DNA of 64,000 nt, taken from NCBI GenBank assembly GCA_964653145.1, contig CAZZCG010000009.1:1-64000 (forward strand), given 5' to 3'. The stretch comes from Pseudocalidococcus sp964653145 (GTDB taxonomy: Bacteria; Cyanobacteriota; Cyanobacteriia; Thermosynechococcales; Thermosynechococcaceae). A model generated the notes under the pieces. The model was given only the letters and a program-made list of their open reading frames with translations. It was not told the DNA's origin and searched no databases. The position numbers and the translations under genes were made by a program. Positions 1-8,087 of the stretch are shown piece by piece; position 1 is the first letter of the stretch; each line of letters starts with the position of its first letter.

Positions 1-61
1 GGATTTGAACCTGCGACCGGCTGATTACAAATCAGCTGCTCTACCACTGAGCTACACCAGC
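1..61 (-). tRNA. tRNA-Thr (anticodon TGT), 3' end outside window
   Basis: Read on the minus strand, the acceptor 5' strand, a D-arm with GTAGCTCAGTGGTAGAGC, and an anticodon stem CTGAT/ATCAG around the loop TTTGTAA are all visible, followed by a T-arm with GGTTCAAATCC. The anticodon is TGT, which reads ACA threonine codons. About 61 of roughly 72 nt lie in the window; the end of the T-stem and the acceptor 3' strand are cut by the window edge. It points away from anmK. Confidence 0.93.
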
Positions 62-246
62 ATGACTTAAATTCAGTACTCAAAATTATAGAGGATTACC
101 TAGCAGTTGTTATAGCTCCCCCCTGAACCAATTCATTTACCAAGAGAATCTACGAAGCCGATCAGAATAGAAACGGTTAATCGCATTAGACTATTTCAAA
201 ATTAATAGTCTCACTACAACTCTTTACATAAGTCGTTATTTATCAT

Positions 247-275
247 TTGAGACTTTTCAATTTTTAGTTTAAAAT
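247..275 (+). promoter_or_regulatory. Sigma-70-type promoter of anmK, likely leaderless mRNA
   Basis: TTGAGA at 247-252 and TAAAAT at 270-275 are separated by exactly 17 bp. A start point 7 nt after the -10 box would fall at about 282, directly on the anmK ATG at 283. No ribosome binding site precedes that ATG. A leaderless transcript is therefore inferred. Confidence 0.5.
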
Positions 276-282
276 AGCACCT

Positions 283-1470
283 ATGAAGAAAGAATTGAAA
301 CCACTGACCGTCATTGGGTTAATGAGCGGCACTTCAGTAGATGGGATTGACGCGGTTATCACTACTGTCAGTGGGCAAATCCAGGATTTACGAGTGTCAG
401 TCCAAGCCTGGGATACCTATGCCTACCCTCAAGAATTGCGAGAGAAAATTTTGGCGGTGGCGGCGGGCCAGGCCTTGAGCATGGAGGAATTTGCCACATT
501 GGATGATCAGATTGCCCAGGAGTTTGCCAAGGCAGCATTAACAATCCAAACAAAGCTAACTCATGGGGAAAAGGTGAATTTGATCGGCTCCCACGGTCAA
601 ACTGTGTTTCATCGTCCGCCAATATCTACTGAGCAAGAAAGGCAAATTGGCTATAGCCTGCAACTTGGGCGGGGAGAGGTTATCGCTGCCTCAACGAAGG
701 TGCCAACGGTTTCCAACTTCCGGCAGGCCGATATTGCCATGGGTGGGCAGGGTGCACCCTTAGTTTCCCGAATTGACCTGTGTTTACTGGGTGACCCAGT
801 TAAGAATCGTTGTGTGCAAAATATTGGTGGAATCGGTAATGTCACCTATCTGCCTGCATACAGTAGTTCACCTATCCTAGGGGAAGGGGTATTAGGCTGG
901 GATACAGGGCCTGGGAATGTTCTGATTGATTTGGCAGTTTCTCATTTTTCCAATGCCCAACAAAGCTATGACAAAGACGGGGCCTGGGCTAAATCTGGAA
1001 AGCCTGATATTGAATTAGTTGAAAGTTGGCTAAACGATTCATACTTCCAACTAACCCCGCCCAAATCGACGGGCCGTGAACTATTCGGGCCTACCTACCT
1101 AGGGATGTGTTTATCAACAGGTTCTCACTTGACTGCTGCGGATATGATTGCCACCTTGACGGAATTTACTGCAGCAAGCATTGCCAAAAGTTATCAAGAT
1201 TTTTTAACTGAAATGCCTGATGAAGTTCTGTTATGTGGAGGTGGAGCATTAAATCAATACCTATTTGAACGCATCCAGGCCTGGTTGCCAGGAATTACAG
1301 TCATGACTACTGAGAAGTTTGGTGTTCCAGTTGAGAGTAAAGAAGCAATTGCCTTTGCTATTTTGGCCTATTGGAAATACTACGATTTACCTGGAAATCT
1401 CCCTTCGGTTACTGGAGCTAGTTCTGAAATCCCCTTAGGGCAAATCATTGGTCTCGAAATGGTTGAATAA
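283..1470 (+). CDS. anmK: Anhydro-N-acetylmuramic acid kinase
   Basis: AnmK phosphorylates and hydrolyses 1,6-anhydro-MurNAc to MurNAc-6-phosphate during cytoplasmic recycling of peptidoglycan. The 395-aa protein has the usual family length and shows the N-terminal phosphate-binding motif GLMSGTSVDGIDAV (about residues 12-25), SHGQTVFHRP, NIGGIGNVTYLP and GWDTGPGNVLID, all hallmarks of the ASKHA-fold kinase. The ATG at 283 has no Shine-Dalgarno and sits at the predicted transcription start. rsmI follows 14 nt downstream, so the two are probably co-transcribed. Confidence 0.95.
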   Translation: MKKELKPLTVIGLMSGTSVDGIDAVITTVSGQIQDLRVSVQAWDTYAYPQELREKILAVAAGQALSMEEFATLDDQIAQEFAKAALTIQTKLTHGEKVNLIGSHGQTVFHRPPISTEQERQIGYSLQLGRGEVIAASTKVPTVSNFRQADIAMGGQGAPLVSRIDLCLLGDPVKNRCVQNIGGIGNVTYLPAYSSSPILGEGVLGWDTGPGNVLIDLAVSHFSNAQQSYDKDGAWAKSGKPDIELVESWLNDSYFQLTPPKSTGRELFGPTYLGMCLSTGSHLTAADMIATLTEFTAASIAKSYQDFLTEMPDEVLLCGGGALNQYLFERIQAWLPGITVMTTEKFGVPVESKEAIAFAILAYWKYYDLPGNLPSVTGASSEIPLGQIIGLEMVE

Positions 1471-1484
1471 ATCAAAATATATCG

Positions 1485-2405
1485 ATGATTTTAGCCCACT
1501 CTACTGCAATTCCAGGCCAGGTATATCTTGTTCCAACTCCAATTGGAAATTTAGAGGACATTTCAATTCGAGCACTTGGGATTTTGCGAACTGTAGATTT
1601 AATCGCTGCCGAGGACACACGCCATACTGGGCATTTGCTTGAGCACTTTCAAATTAAGAACAAACTACTCAGCTTTCATCAACACAATTACAAACAACGT
1701 ATCCCTCACTTACTAGAGTTTATCAAGCAGAATCAGTCGATTGCAGTTGTCAGTGATGCAGGTATGCCCTTGATATCCGACCCTGGACAAGAACTCGTAA
1801 CATCTTGCATTCAGGCTAGTATTCCAGTCATACCTCTACCCGGTCCTAATGCAGCTTTAACCGCCCTAATTGCATCAGGATTAGCAACAAATCGGTTTAT
1901 GTTTGAGGGTTTTTTATGTGCAAAGCAAAAAGAGAGACAAATTCAATTAGCTCGCATTTCTCACTCTGAATGCACGGTCATTCTTTATGAATCCCCCCAT
2001 CGCCTCCTCAAAACCTTAAGCGAGTTAGTAGTTTTTCTGGGGCCGGAACGAAACCTAGTCATTGCCCGAGAACTGACTAAGCTCTATGAAGAGTTTTGGC
2101 GAGGAACAATAGGCTCTGCCATTAGCTACTTTGAGTCAACCTCACCACGGGGCGAATTTACAATCTTAATCAGCGGGAAAAATCCTGAAAGAGGAAATAT
2201 ACTAATTTCTGAAATTGAAGAAGCACTTAGTCTCTATCTTAAAGCAGGGCTTTCACCGTCCCAGGCCAGCAAAAAAATTGCCCTAGAAAGAAATATTGCC
2301 AAAAATTATATTTATTCTGTAGCAATGGAATTAATTGGTCAAAGCAGGATCACACCTGTGGATGCACCAAAGAACTTCCCCAATGAAATCACTCAAAGTC
2401 CGTGA
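1485..2405 (+). CDS. rsmI: 16S rRNA (cytidine-1402-2'-O)-methyltransferase RsmI
   Basis: RsmI uses SAM to 2'-O-methylate C1402 in the decoding centre of 16S rRNA. The 306-aa protein has the tetrapyrrole-methylase fold signatures YLVPTPIGNLEDIS near the N terminus, AEDTRHTGHLL, and SDAGMPLISDPG; the motif PGPNAALTALIASGL follows. Length is normal. It starts 14 nt after anmK on the same strand. The first residues before YLVP are variable, so the exact start is less certain than the identity. Confidence 0.93.
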   Translation: MILAHSTAIPGQVYLVPTPIGNLEDISIRALGILRTVDLIAAEDTRHTGHLLEHFQIKNKLLSFHQHNYKQRIPHLLEFIKQNQSIAVVSDAGMPLISDPGQELVTSCIQASIPVIPLPGPNAALTALIASGLATNRFMFEGFLCAKQKERQIQLARISHSECTVILYESPHRLLKTLSELVVFLGPERNLVIARELTKLYEEFWRGTIGSAISYFESTSPRGEFTILISGKNPERGNILISEIEEALSLYLKAGLSPSQASKKIALERNIAKNYIYSVAMELIGQSRITPVDAPKNFPNEITQSP

Positions 2406-2905
2406 GTCCAAATGTAGTCCATTAACAATCTACGTCTTCTGAAAAGCTTTATTCTAATAGTTTCTAGCATTCTGCTCTATTGCGTATTTCGCAGAATAGC
2501 GAAAAAGAAGTTGGTATTTCCTGACTACACCACATGGCACTTAATCCCAAAAAACATCGGTTCGCTCCTTTCAGATTTATGAAACGCTGAAATCTGACCC
2601 AATCCCTTGGAATTAACCTTAACGATGCTGACTGACTACCAACCTGCACTACGTGCTTAAGCTTGAAAACACTCAACTGCTCTCCTCGTGACCAGCTCCA
2701 AAACAAGATTTTAATTCGACAAGATTGAACAGCTAATATTTTCTCTGCTCCAGTGGATTGAATACTCCTTGCAATTTGGCAGAATGATTCTACTTCAATA
2801 GAATGAGATTTTAAGGATGACTACGAGCATTATAAAGAGTCTCATAGTTTTATATGATATTAATTTAAACAGATAGTACCCGCAGGAGGACTTTGAAACC
2901 TAAAA
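2406..2905. other. Intergenic region, no convincing gene
   Basis: About 500 bp of AT-rich sequence after rsmI with no supported coding region. A perfect 8-bp stem (TCAGATTT at 2571-2578 with AAATCTGA at 2590-2597, 11-nt loop) is present. It has no following T-run, so it is not an obvious terminator. An 80-codon minus-strand reading frame across 2464-2706 has no recognisable motif and is not supported. Confidence 0.4.
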
Positions 2906-3058
2906 ATGAAAAAATATCAAGAACTAAACTGTTGTGTCTCTGCACCAATTTCTGAGTGTCTCAATGCCAGCAATATCCTCATCAAGCAGATTCTCAAACT
3001 AGGTGGCACAGCAGTAACAGTGACTATAGTAGTTATTTCTGGTCTACTGTGGGTTTAG
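2906..3058 (+). CDS. Possible 50-aa single-span membrane protein
   Basis: An ATG at 2906 opens 50 codons. The product is polar at the N terminus (MKKYQELNCC...) and ends in a hydrophobic segment of about 17 residues (AVTVTIVVISGLLW) that could span a membrane. An AGGAGG lies at 2884-2889, but 16 nt from the ATG, which is longer than ideal. I do not recognise a family. It sits alone between rsmI and an IS scrap and could be spurious. Confidence 0.3.
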   Translation: MKKYQELNCCVSAPISECLNASNILIKQILKLGGTAVTVTIVVISGLLWV

Positions 3059-3075
3059 AAAAACACCAAGCTTCA

Positions 3076-3165
3076 CTAGTGTTGAGCTAGCTGACGGATG
3101 GAGGGTGTCCCTGCCTTATAGGACTTCACAATTCGCTCCCGCAAATCCAGAGATATGGCTGGCAT
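3076..3165 (-). pseudogene. IS630-family transposase N-terminal remnant
   Basis: On the minus strand an ATG at 3165 opens 29 codons beginning MPAISLDLRERIVKSYKAG and ending at a TAG after QLAQH. This matches the start of the helix-turn-helix region of IS630/Tc1-type transposases (S-x-D-L-R-x-R-I-V). The remaining roughly 300 codons, including the DDE catalytic domain, are absent. No intact terminal inverted repeats were identified. It is a scar of a former insertion. Confidence 0.6.
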
Positions 3166-3232
3166 CAAAGGTGATCCTTGGCGAATGAATTTTCAGAACT
3201 TTACTACAAAGTTTTGCAATTCGCTGTAACTA

Positions 3233-3985
3233 TCAAAGATTTAATACTAAAATTTCTTTACTAGACTTATTTTGACTCATTCCATACTGCCATTGAGGAT
3301 AAATGATTTCGTAGTCCTGATATAAGTCGAGAATTTCTGGGCAATTGTTATAGGACAAAATCCAACGCTGACAGGTTTTAAGTTTTTCGGCTAATCCCTG
3401 ATGATCAAAGCCTTTGTGAGTACTGCCGCGATGACCGTAGAGTGTTGATTTAATTAAGTAGGGCGGGTCAAGATACATAAACTCATTTTGATAGTCCGTT
3501 AGAACCTGTGAAAAATCCCCCCAGGCCACACTTAAGTTCTCTACTCGAAAATTTCGCAACCGATCGATGGACGATTGGGTAAAGCGTTGAGTTACCGATT
3601 GTTGCGAGCAGCCGCCGCTGAGGGTAGTCCCAGAAAAAGATGCGCGGTTTAAGACAAAAAAGAGGATTGCTTGCTCTGGCGTTTCTAAGTCGTGGTGTTG
3701 GCTCTGTAGTTGATAGAAACGCTCTTTCGTGAGGGGATAGTGGGCCTGGACTGCGGCCGCTAATTCGTCCGGGTTAGTTAACAGGTATTGCCAAAATGCG
3801 ACTAAGGGGTGAAAAATATCAAAGCCTTTTACTGTGATTCCGTTCGCAGCACAGGCTAACTCCACTGAACCACCCCCAAAAAACGGAGAAATTAATAGCT
3901 TGACATCCTCAGGTATCAGTGCAGTAATCGATTTAACGGCTCTAGATTTACCACCGGGATACCGTAACGGCGATTTAATGGTCAT
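3233..3985 (-). CDS. D12-class N6-adenine DNA methyltransferase (Dam-like)
   Basis: This solitary-looking DNA methyltransferase would transfer a methyl group from SAM to N6 of adenine. The 250-aa protein has SPLRYPGGKSRA at the N terminus, the SAM-binding PFFGGGSVE (about residues 33-41) and the catalytic DPPY (about residues 172-175), the D12 alpha-class order. Its ATG overlaps the TGA of the upstream dihydroorotase-like gene by 4 nt (ATGA), implying coupling. No restriction enzyme lies beside it. The recognition sequence cannot be read from the protein; GATC is possible but unproven. Confidence 0.88.
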   Translation of the reverse strand: MTIKSPLRYPGGKSRAVKSITALIPEDVKLLISPFFGGGSVELACAANGITVKGFDIFHPLVAFWQYLLTNPDELAAAVQAHYPLTKERFYQLQSQHHDLETPEQAILFFVLNRASFSGTTLSGGCSQQSVTQRFTQSSIDRLRNFRVENLSVAWGDFSQVLTDYQNEFMYLDPPYLIKSTLYGHRGSTHKGFDHQGLAEKLKTCQRWILSYNNCPEILDLYQDYEIIYPQWQYGMSQNKSSKEILVLNL

Positions 3986-5253
3986 GTAGCAATAGGATTA
4001 TTGATCAGAACTTTTCCCGTCACGGTTTGTCCATAGTAAGGAGTATTTTGGGACAGGGAAGCAAGCATTTCAGAGGTAGTGACTTGGATTACTGTGGGAT
4101 TAAACAAAATCCACTCTTTCCTCCCAGGCCCCAAGGTCGGAGGAGATTGCTGCAAAATCTCGGCGGGTTTCTGGCTCAAAGCTTGCCACAATTCCAGAGC
4201 AGTCAACTTCTCAGTTACGACTAATTCCTGCCACAACACAGGTAATGCCAACTCCAGGCCAATCACCCCCGGCAAGGCTTCAGCAAAGGAAACCATCTTT
4301 TCCTCATAGGTACGGGGACGATGATCAACAGCAATTGCACTAATCATTCCCGACTTAATCCCAGCAATCAGACCTGCTTGATCTGTGGCAGTTCCCAATG
4401 GTGGTTCAACCCGTAAATTCGGATCGTAAGAGGCCAGGTCGGCAACGGTTTTGATCAAATGCAACCAAGACACACTGGCGGAAATTGGTGTTTGGGATTT
4501 GGCGGTTTCTAGGAGTTCAACACTGCGGGCTGTTGAAATTCGCATCAAATGCAACGGTTGGGCGAGTTCTCGACTGAGCTCTAATAGGCTGGCTAAAGCG
4601 GTTGTTTCGGCGCTAATTGGTTGTTCAGGCAGGCCCAGCTCCAAAGCCAAAGGACTCTCTCGGGCTACCCCTTGCGCGGCCAACTGGGGATTTTGCGGCC
4701 AAAAGGCAATGGGTAAAGACCGGGCCTGGAGATAATCTAAACCACGGCGTACCACTCCCAAATCCCCCAGGGGTCGGCTATCCGTAAACCCAATCACCCC
4801 AGCTTCAGCTAGTTCTAAAAGTCCGGTAAGTTTTTCGCCGTTTGCTGCCTGAGTAATTGCTCCCCAAAAATGCAGTTGGACGGATGAATCGGCCGGAATC
4901 TTGGCCTGGAGTTGCTTCAAGACTGCGGGCTGATCTAAGACTGGATTCGTTAAGGGCAACAAAGCAACCCGACAAAATCCCCCAGCCTGGGCTGCGGCAA
5001 TCAAGGATTCTAGGGTTTCGCGCTGTTCGTAACCGGGTTCACCACCTTGGCTATACAAATCCACCAGGCCTGGGGCAACTATTAACCCATCACCCGCAAC
5101 CCTGGGAATTGCTGAGTCAACCGAGCTTAAATCCCGTTCTATGGCCCGAATTTGACCCTCTTCAATCCAAACATCGCCACAAAAATCCCACTGCTGAGTT
5201 GGATCAAGAATCCGCGCCCCTAGCAGCAAAAAGGATTCCGGTAAGTCGCTCAT
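3982..5253 (-). CDS. pyrC: Dihydroorotase-like protein lacking the HxH metal site
   Basis: The 423-aa protein has the fold of a type I dihydroorotase (amidohydrolase superfamily, pyrimidine synthesis), with GLVVAPGLVDL-type strand, EPGYEQRETL and VDHRPRTYEEK. The metal-binding DxHxH motif reads DLYSQGGEPG at residues 65-74: both histidines are replaced (Tyr67, Gln69) and the usual Arg is Gly71. Such pseudo-dihydroorotases (PyrC') in other bacteria are catalytically dead partners of aspartate transcarbamoylase. A structural or regulatory role is therefore more likely than catalysis. It lies 0 nt after the phosphatase gene and overlaps the adenine methylase by 4 nt. Confidence 0.82.
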   Translation of the reverse strand: MSDLPESFLLLGARILDPTQQWDFCGDVWIEEGQIRAIERDLSSVDSAIPRVAGDGLIVAPGLVDLYSQGGEPGYEQRETLESLIAAAQAGGFCRVALLPLTNPVLDQPAVLKQLQAKIPADSSVQLHFWGAITQAANGEKLTGLLELAEAGVIGFTDSRPLGDLGVVRRGLDYLQARSLPIAFWPQNPQLAAQGVARESPLALELGLPEQPISAETTALASLLELSRELAQPLHLMRISTARSVELLETAKSQTPISASVSWLHLIKTVADLASYDPNLRVEPPLGTATDQAGLIAGIKSGMISAIAVDHRPRTYEEKMVSFAEALPGVIGLELALPVLWQELVVTEKLTALELWQALSQKPAEILQQSPPTLGPGRKEWILFNPTVIQVTTSEMLASLSQNTPYYGQTVTGKVLINNPIAT

Positions 5254-6600
5254 CTACAATGCCCCAGCCGCCGTCCGATCCAAGACCCCGCCCAAGTGAG
5301 TGGTAATGTTCATGGCCTGTAACCTTGGAGTGCCACCAGCCAGGGGATAGTCAATCACACTCACGGCCCCATTTCCCTGTTTGAACTGCCAAAAATGCTC
5401 TGGCCCCAGGCCCGCCACATGACAGAGAATCACCTTGTTAATCGCATCATGGGCCACCACCAGGCCAACAATCGGTTTTGTGTAATTGGGATTATTTTTA
5501 GCGGTCTCGATGATCTGATCCCAGGCCTGGATGGCTCGATCCCACACCTGTTGGAGATTTTCACCTTCAGGCATTTGTACCTCATGGGGAACCGTCCGCC
5601 AACGTTCAATTTCACCCGGATATTCCGATTCCACTTCCGGCTCGAGTTTACCTTCCCAGGCCCCGTGACTAATTTCCGCTAATTCTGGCTCTAAAGCTAA
5701 TTCCAGGCCTGGATGAAACTGCAAAATCGCTTCGGCCGTGGCTTTAGGACGTAGGAGCGGGCTAGTGATGGCAAACTGAAACGGGGCATTTTCTAAGAAT
5801 TTTGCAGCTTTAGCTCCCTGTTCTAACCCGTTCTCATTTAATGGCACATCAATTTGGCCTTGAAACCGCCCTTCCCGATTCCAGTTGGTTTCCCCATGCC
5901 GCACCAGCAATAACCGAAGGGTCTGCTCTTTAAACCTTGGAGTCGGGAATGGATCACCAAGATGGCTGGTGAGATTAAAGCCTTCTAACTGTGCTGGTTC
6001 ACCCCAGGCCCCAGGGAAATTCAAGACGTTAATCGCACAGTTGGCCTGTTGCAACCGGATATAGCCCTCTAGGCCCATGCCCAAGGCCGTACAAATCAAT
6101 GCCCGATTAATCCCACTATGACCAACCAGTAAAATCGTTTTCCCTTGGTGTTTTTCCAGTAAAAATTGCCAGAACTCTTGGGCTTGAACAAACAAATCTC
6201 GCAGTGGGTAAATCGTTTTGGTGCCGTCTGGGGTTTCGTAGTCCATCCGCAAATCTTGGGGGCTGCTGTGCCAGTGCTGATAGGCTTCCGGGTATTTCTC
6301 CTTGACTTCCTCGAACTTCAGCGTTTCCCAGGCCGGCAAGAAAATTTCTTTGAGTAAGTCGGTTTTTTCCGGGGGGCTGACCTGCAACTGGTAGGAAATT
6401 TCCAGGGCGGTTTCGTAGGCGCGGCGTAGGGGGCTGCTATAGAACTGATCAACTTGAATACCCAACAGGGCCTGGCCCACCTGTTTTGCCGCAGCGATTC
6501 CCCGTTCTGTCAAGGTTGAAGCATCCCCGTGGCCCTGGACTCGTCCCTGCACGTTAAACGTGCTTTCGCCATGCCGGACGATGATTACTTTTGTTGCCAA
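5254..6600 (-). CDS. Two-domain histidine phosphatase (phosphoglycerate mutase family)
   Basis: The protein carries two complete histidine-phosphatase domains in tandem, each with its own phosphohistidine motif: VRHGEST near residue 7 and VRHGETN near residue 230. Each also has a second catalytic His region (LVGHSGINRAL; VVAHDAINKVI). Cyanobacteria commonly annotate this as phosphoglycerate mutase, but phosphoserine phosphatase or another sugar-phosphate phosphatase is as likely. I chose the TTG at 6600-6598: GGAGG lies 8 nt upstream and the product begins xATKVIIVRHGES, as in relatives. A longer in-frame start at 6651 adds 17 unsupported residues. It heads the operon with the dihydroorotase-like and methylase genes. 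Confidence 0.85.
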   Translation of the reverse strand: MATKVIIVRHGESTFNVQGRVQGHGDASTLTERGIAAAKQVGQALLGIQVDQFYSSPLRRAYETALEISYQLQVSPPEKTDLLKEIFLPAWETLKFEEVKEKYPEAYQHWHSSPQDLRMDYETPDGTKTIYPLRDLFVQAQEFWQFLLEKHQGKTILLVGHSGINRALICTALGMGLEGYIRLQQANCAINVLNFPGAWGEPAQLEGFNLTSHLGDPFPTPRFKEQTLRLLLVRHGETNWNREGRFQGQIDVPLNENGLEQGAKAAKFLENAPFQFAITSPLLRPKATAEAILQFHPGLELALEPELAEISHGAWEGKLEPEVESEYPGEIERWRTVPHEVQMPEGENLQQVWDRAIQAWDQIIETAKNNPNYTKPIVGLVVAHDAINKVILCHVAGLGPEHFWQFKQGNGAVSVIDYPLAGGTPRLQAMNITTHLGGVLDRTAAGAL

Positions 6601-6909
6601 GCCACTAACCTCCCAAATCAGAACCCTGGGCCGCAATCCAAACCCCCGCAATTTTACCCCGATTCCTTAAACTTGACGCAGAACCCATACTCACCCTCAG
6701 TTCACACATTAAGCATCCTGACACTGCTGATTGTGAACTAGACATTCAAGCAGCCTTAGTCAACCCAGAATAGATTTCTGATTACGGCTTATAGTTATTT
6801 CGCTTAGGGATGAAACACTAGAAATATCTGAAACCAATACGGGCCAAGTATCTCAGTTTTGGCAAAAATGACTATATCAAACGGATGCAATTAAAGCAGG
6901 AGAGATCCC
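6601..6909. other. Divergent intergenic region
   Basis: About 310 bp between the leftward phosphatase operon and the rightward DUF2283 gene, so it must hold both promoters. I see no clear paired -35/-10 boxes and no hairpin. An AGGAG at 6899-6903 is the ribosome binding site of the next gene. Confidence 0.35.
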
Positions 6910-7176
6910 ATGGCACAGGTAAAAATCTTTTATGAACCGGAAATGGAACTTATCACGATTTTCTGGCAGCCCCCCTCAAAGGATCAAATTGCTAGCGAAC
7001 TAGGAGATGGCGTGATTTTAATCAAAGATGAAACAACTGGCGAACCGATTGGGCTAGAGCTTTTATCCTACCGGCCCAATGATCATCGCCTGGATGCGGT
7101 CAATGTAGAACTATCCCCAGGATGGGAGATCAGTCGTGATCTGAATTCCAGCAACAGCGCAATTTGCCAAGGTTAA
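6910..7176 (+). CDS. DUF2283 family protein
   Basis: An 88-aa protein of unknown function. The central pattern VKIFYEPEMELITIFW, then GDGVILIKDE and GEPIGLELLSY, matches the DUF2283 small beta-rich family found widely in cyanobacteria, often next to toxin-antitoxin or mobile genes. A CAGGAGAG ribosome binding site precedes the ATG. No toxin partner is visible next to it: the next gene is a DoxX membrane protein more than 120 nt away. Confidence 0.75.
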   Translation: MAQVKIFYEPEMELITIFWQPPSKDQIASELGDGVILIKDETTGEPIGLELLSYRPNDHRLDAVNVELSPGWEISRDLNSSNSAICQG

Positions 7177-7240
7177 CTCAACTCCCAGGCCCCAATATCT
7201 AAATCCCAACATCGGCTTGACAACATCACCTGCCTTAGCT

Positions 7241-7269
7241 TTGTTACTTTTCTTAAGACTTGTTAGATT
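7241..7269 (+). promoter_or_regulatory. Candidate promoter of doxX gene
   Basis: TTGTTA (7241-7246) and TAGATT (7264-7269) are spaced 17 bp apart, upstream of the ATG at 7302, giving a predicted leader of about 25 nt. Confidence 0.35.
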
Positions 7270-7301
7270 TAAATCATAAAACTTTAGGATTCTTAAAACT
7301 T

Positions 7302-7829
7302 ATGAAACTTTCGCAACAGATTGGCCAGGGAGCCCTTGCACTTCTACAGACTCGGTTCATTCCCAGCTATCCTTCTCAAGCGGCGTGGACAATGTTACGG
7401 GTCGTGGCGGGCCTGGTGATGATCCACAATGGCCTGGATAAATTGGCCGACATTGAGAGTTTCTCCGCAGCCTATGTGGAAGTGATTGGTTTGCCTTTCC
7501 CGATCTTTTTCAGCTATGTGGCAGCATTTACGGAATTAATTGGCGCGCCGTTGTTAGCCCTCGGATTATTAACTCGGCCAGCGGCGTTGGGACTATTTAG
7601 CACGATGGTCGTGGCCATGTATCACCACGTCCTTGTCGCTGGTTTCAGTATTCCTTACTTAGAACTTTCAATGCTGTACGGGGCAGTTTTCCTCTTTTTT
7701 ACCGTTAATGGTGCCGGTTTACTGTCCCTAGATGCCCTAATTGCCGGTCGCTTGAGTTTGCTATTGGCTCCCAGTCGTGCAGATCTCGCGGTTGAAGTCG
7801 CCCCGGAGGCAGTTGCGGTTGAGCGTTAG
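7302..7829 (+). CDS. DoxX family membrane protein
   Basis: A 175-aa protein with about four transmembrane helices. The first carries the DoxX signature (LRVVAGLVMIHNGLDKL), followed by LPFPIFFSYVAAFTELIGAPLLALGL and a further hydrophobic pair. DoxX proteins are small inner-membrane proteins, some linked to thiosulfate or redox metabolism; the role in cyanobacteria is unknown. I prefer the ATG at 7302 to the upstream TTG at 7260, because relatives start just before this point. It appears to be a single-gene unit. Confidence 0.82.
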   Translation: MKLSQQIGQGALALLQTRFIPSYPSQAAWTMLRVVAGLVMIHNGLDKLADIESFSAAYVEVIGLPFPIFFSYVAAFTELIGAPLLALGLLTRPAALGLFSTMVVAMYHHVLVAGFSIPYLELSMLYGAVFLFFTVNGAGLLSLDALIAGRLSLLLAPSRADLAVEVAPEAVAVER

Positions 7830-8087
7830 GGTGATCGCCAACGGGTGAGAATGGTCTAGCTTAATCCAGGTATATTTCACTGCTCTTGGAAAGTTTTTAG
7901 GCTCTTGCACTGTTCTTACCCGTAATGCTTAGAACTCCTGAACCATAGGGAATTAATGTGACTTTAATCCTTGACAAGGATAAACTTCAGGCTCAACCTC
8001 TATTAATTTCGACAAAGAGTAAGACTTAGGGACGAACTGATCTTAAGCATTTTCAGAGTTGACATATTTTGTTTTTCAGTGAAAAGA

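Noticed and set aside
2464..2706. 80-codon minus-strand frame in the gap after rsmI
   Set aside because: No motif, no ribosome binding site and a composition unlike neighbouring proteins. It crosses the hairpin at 2571-2597 and looks like a chance frame.
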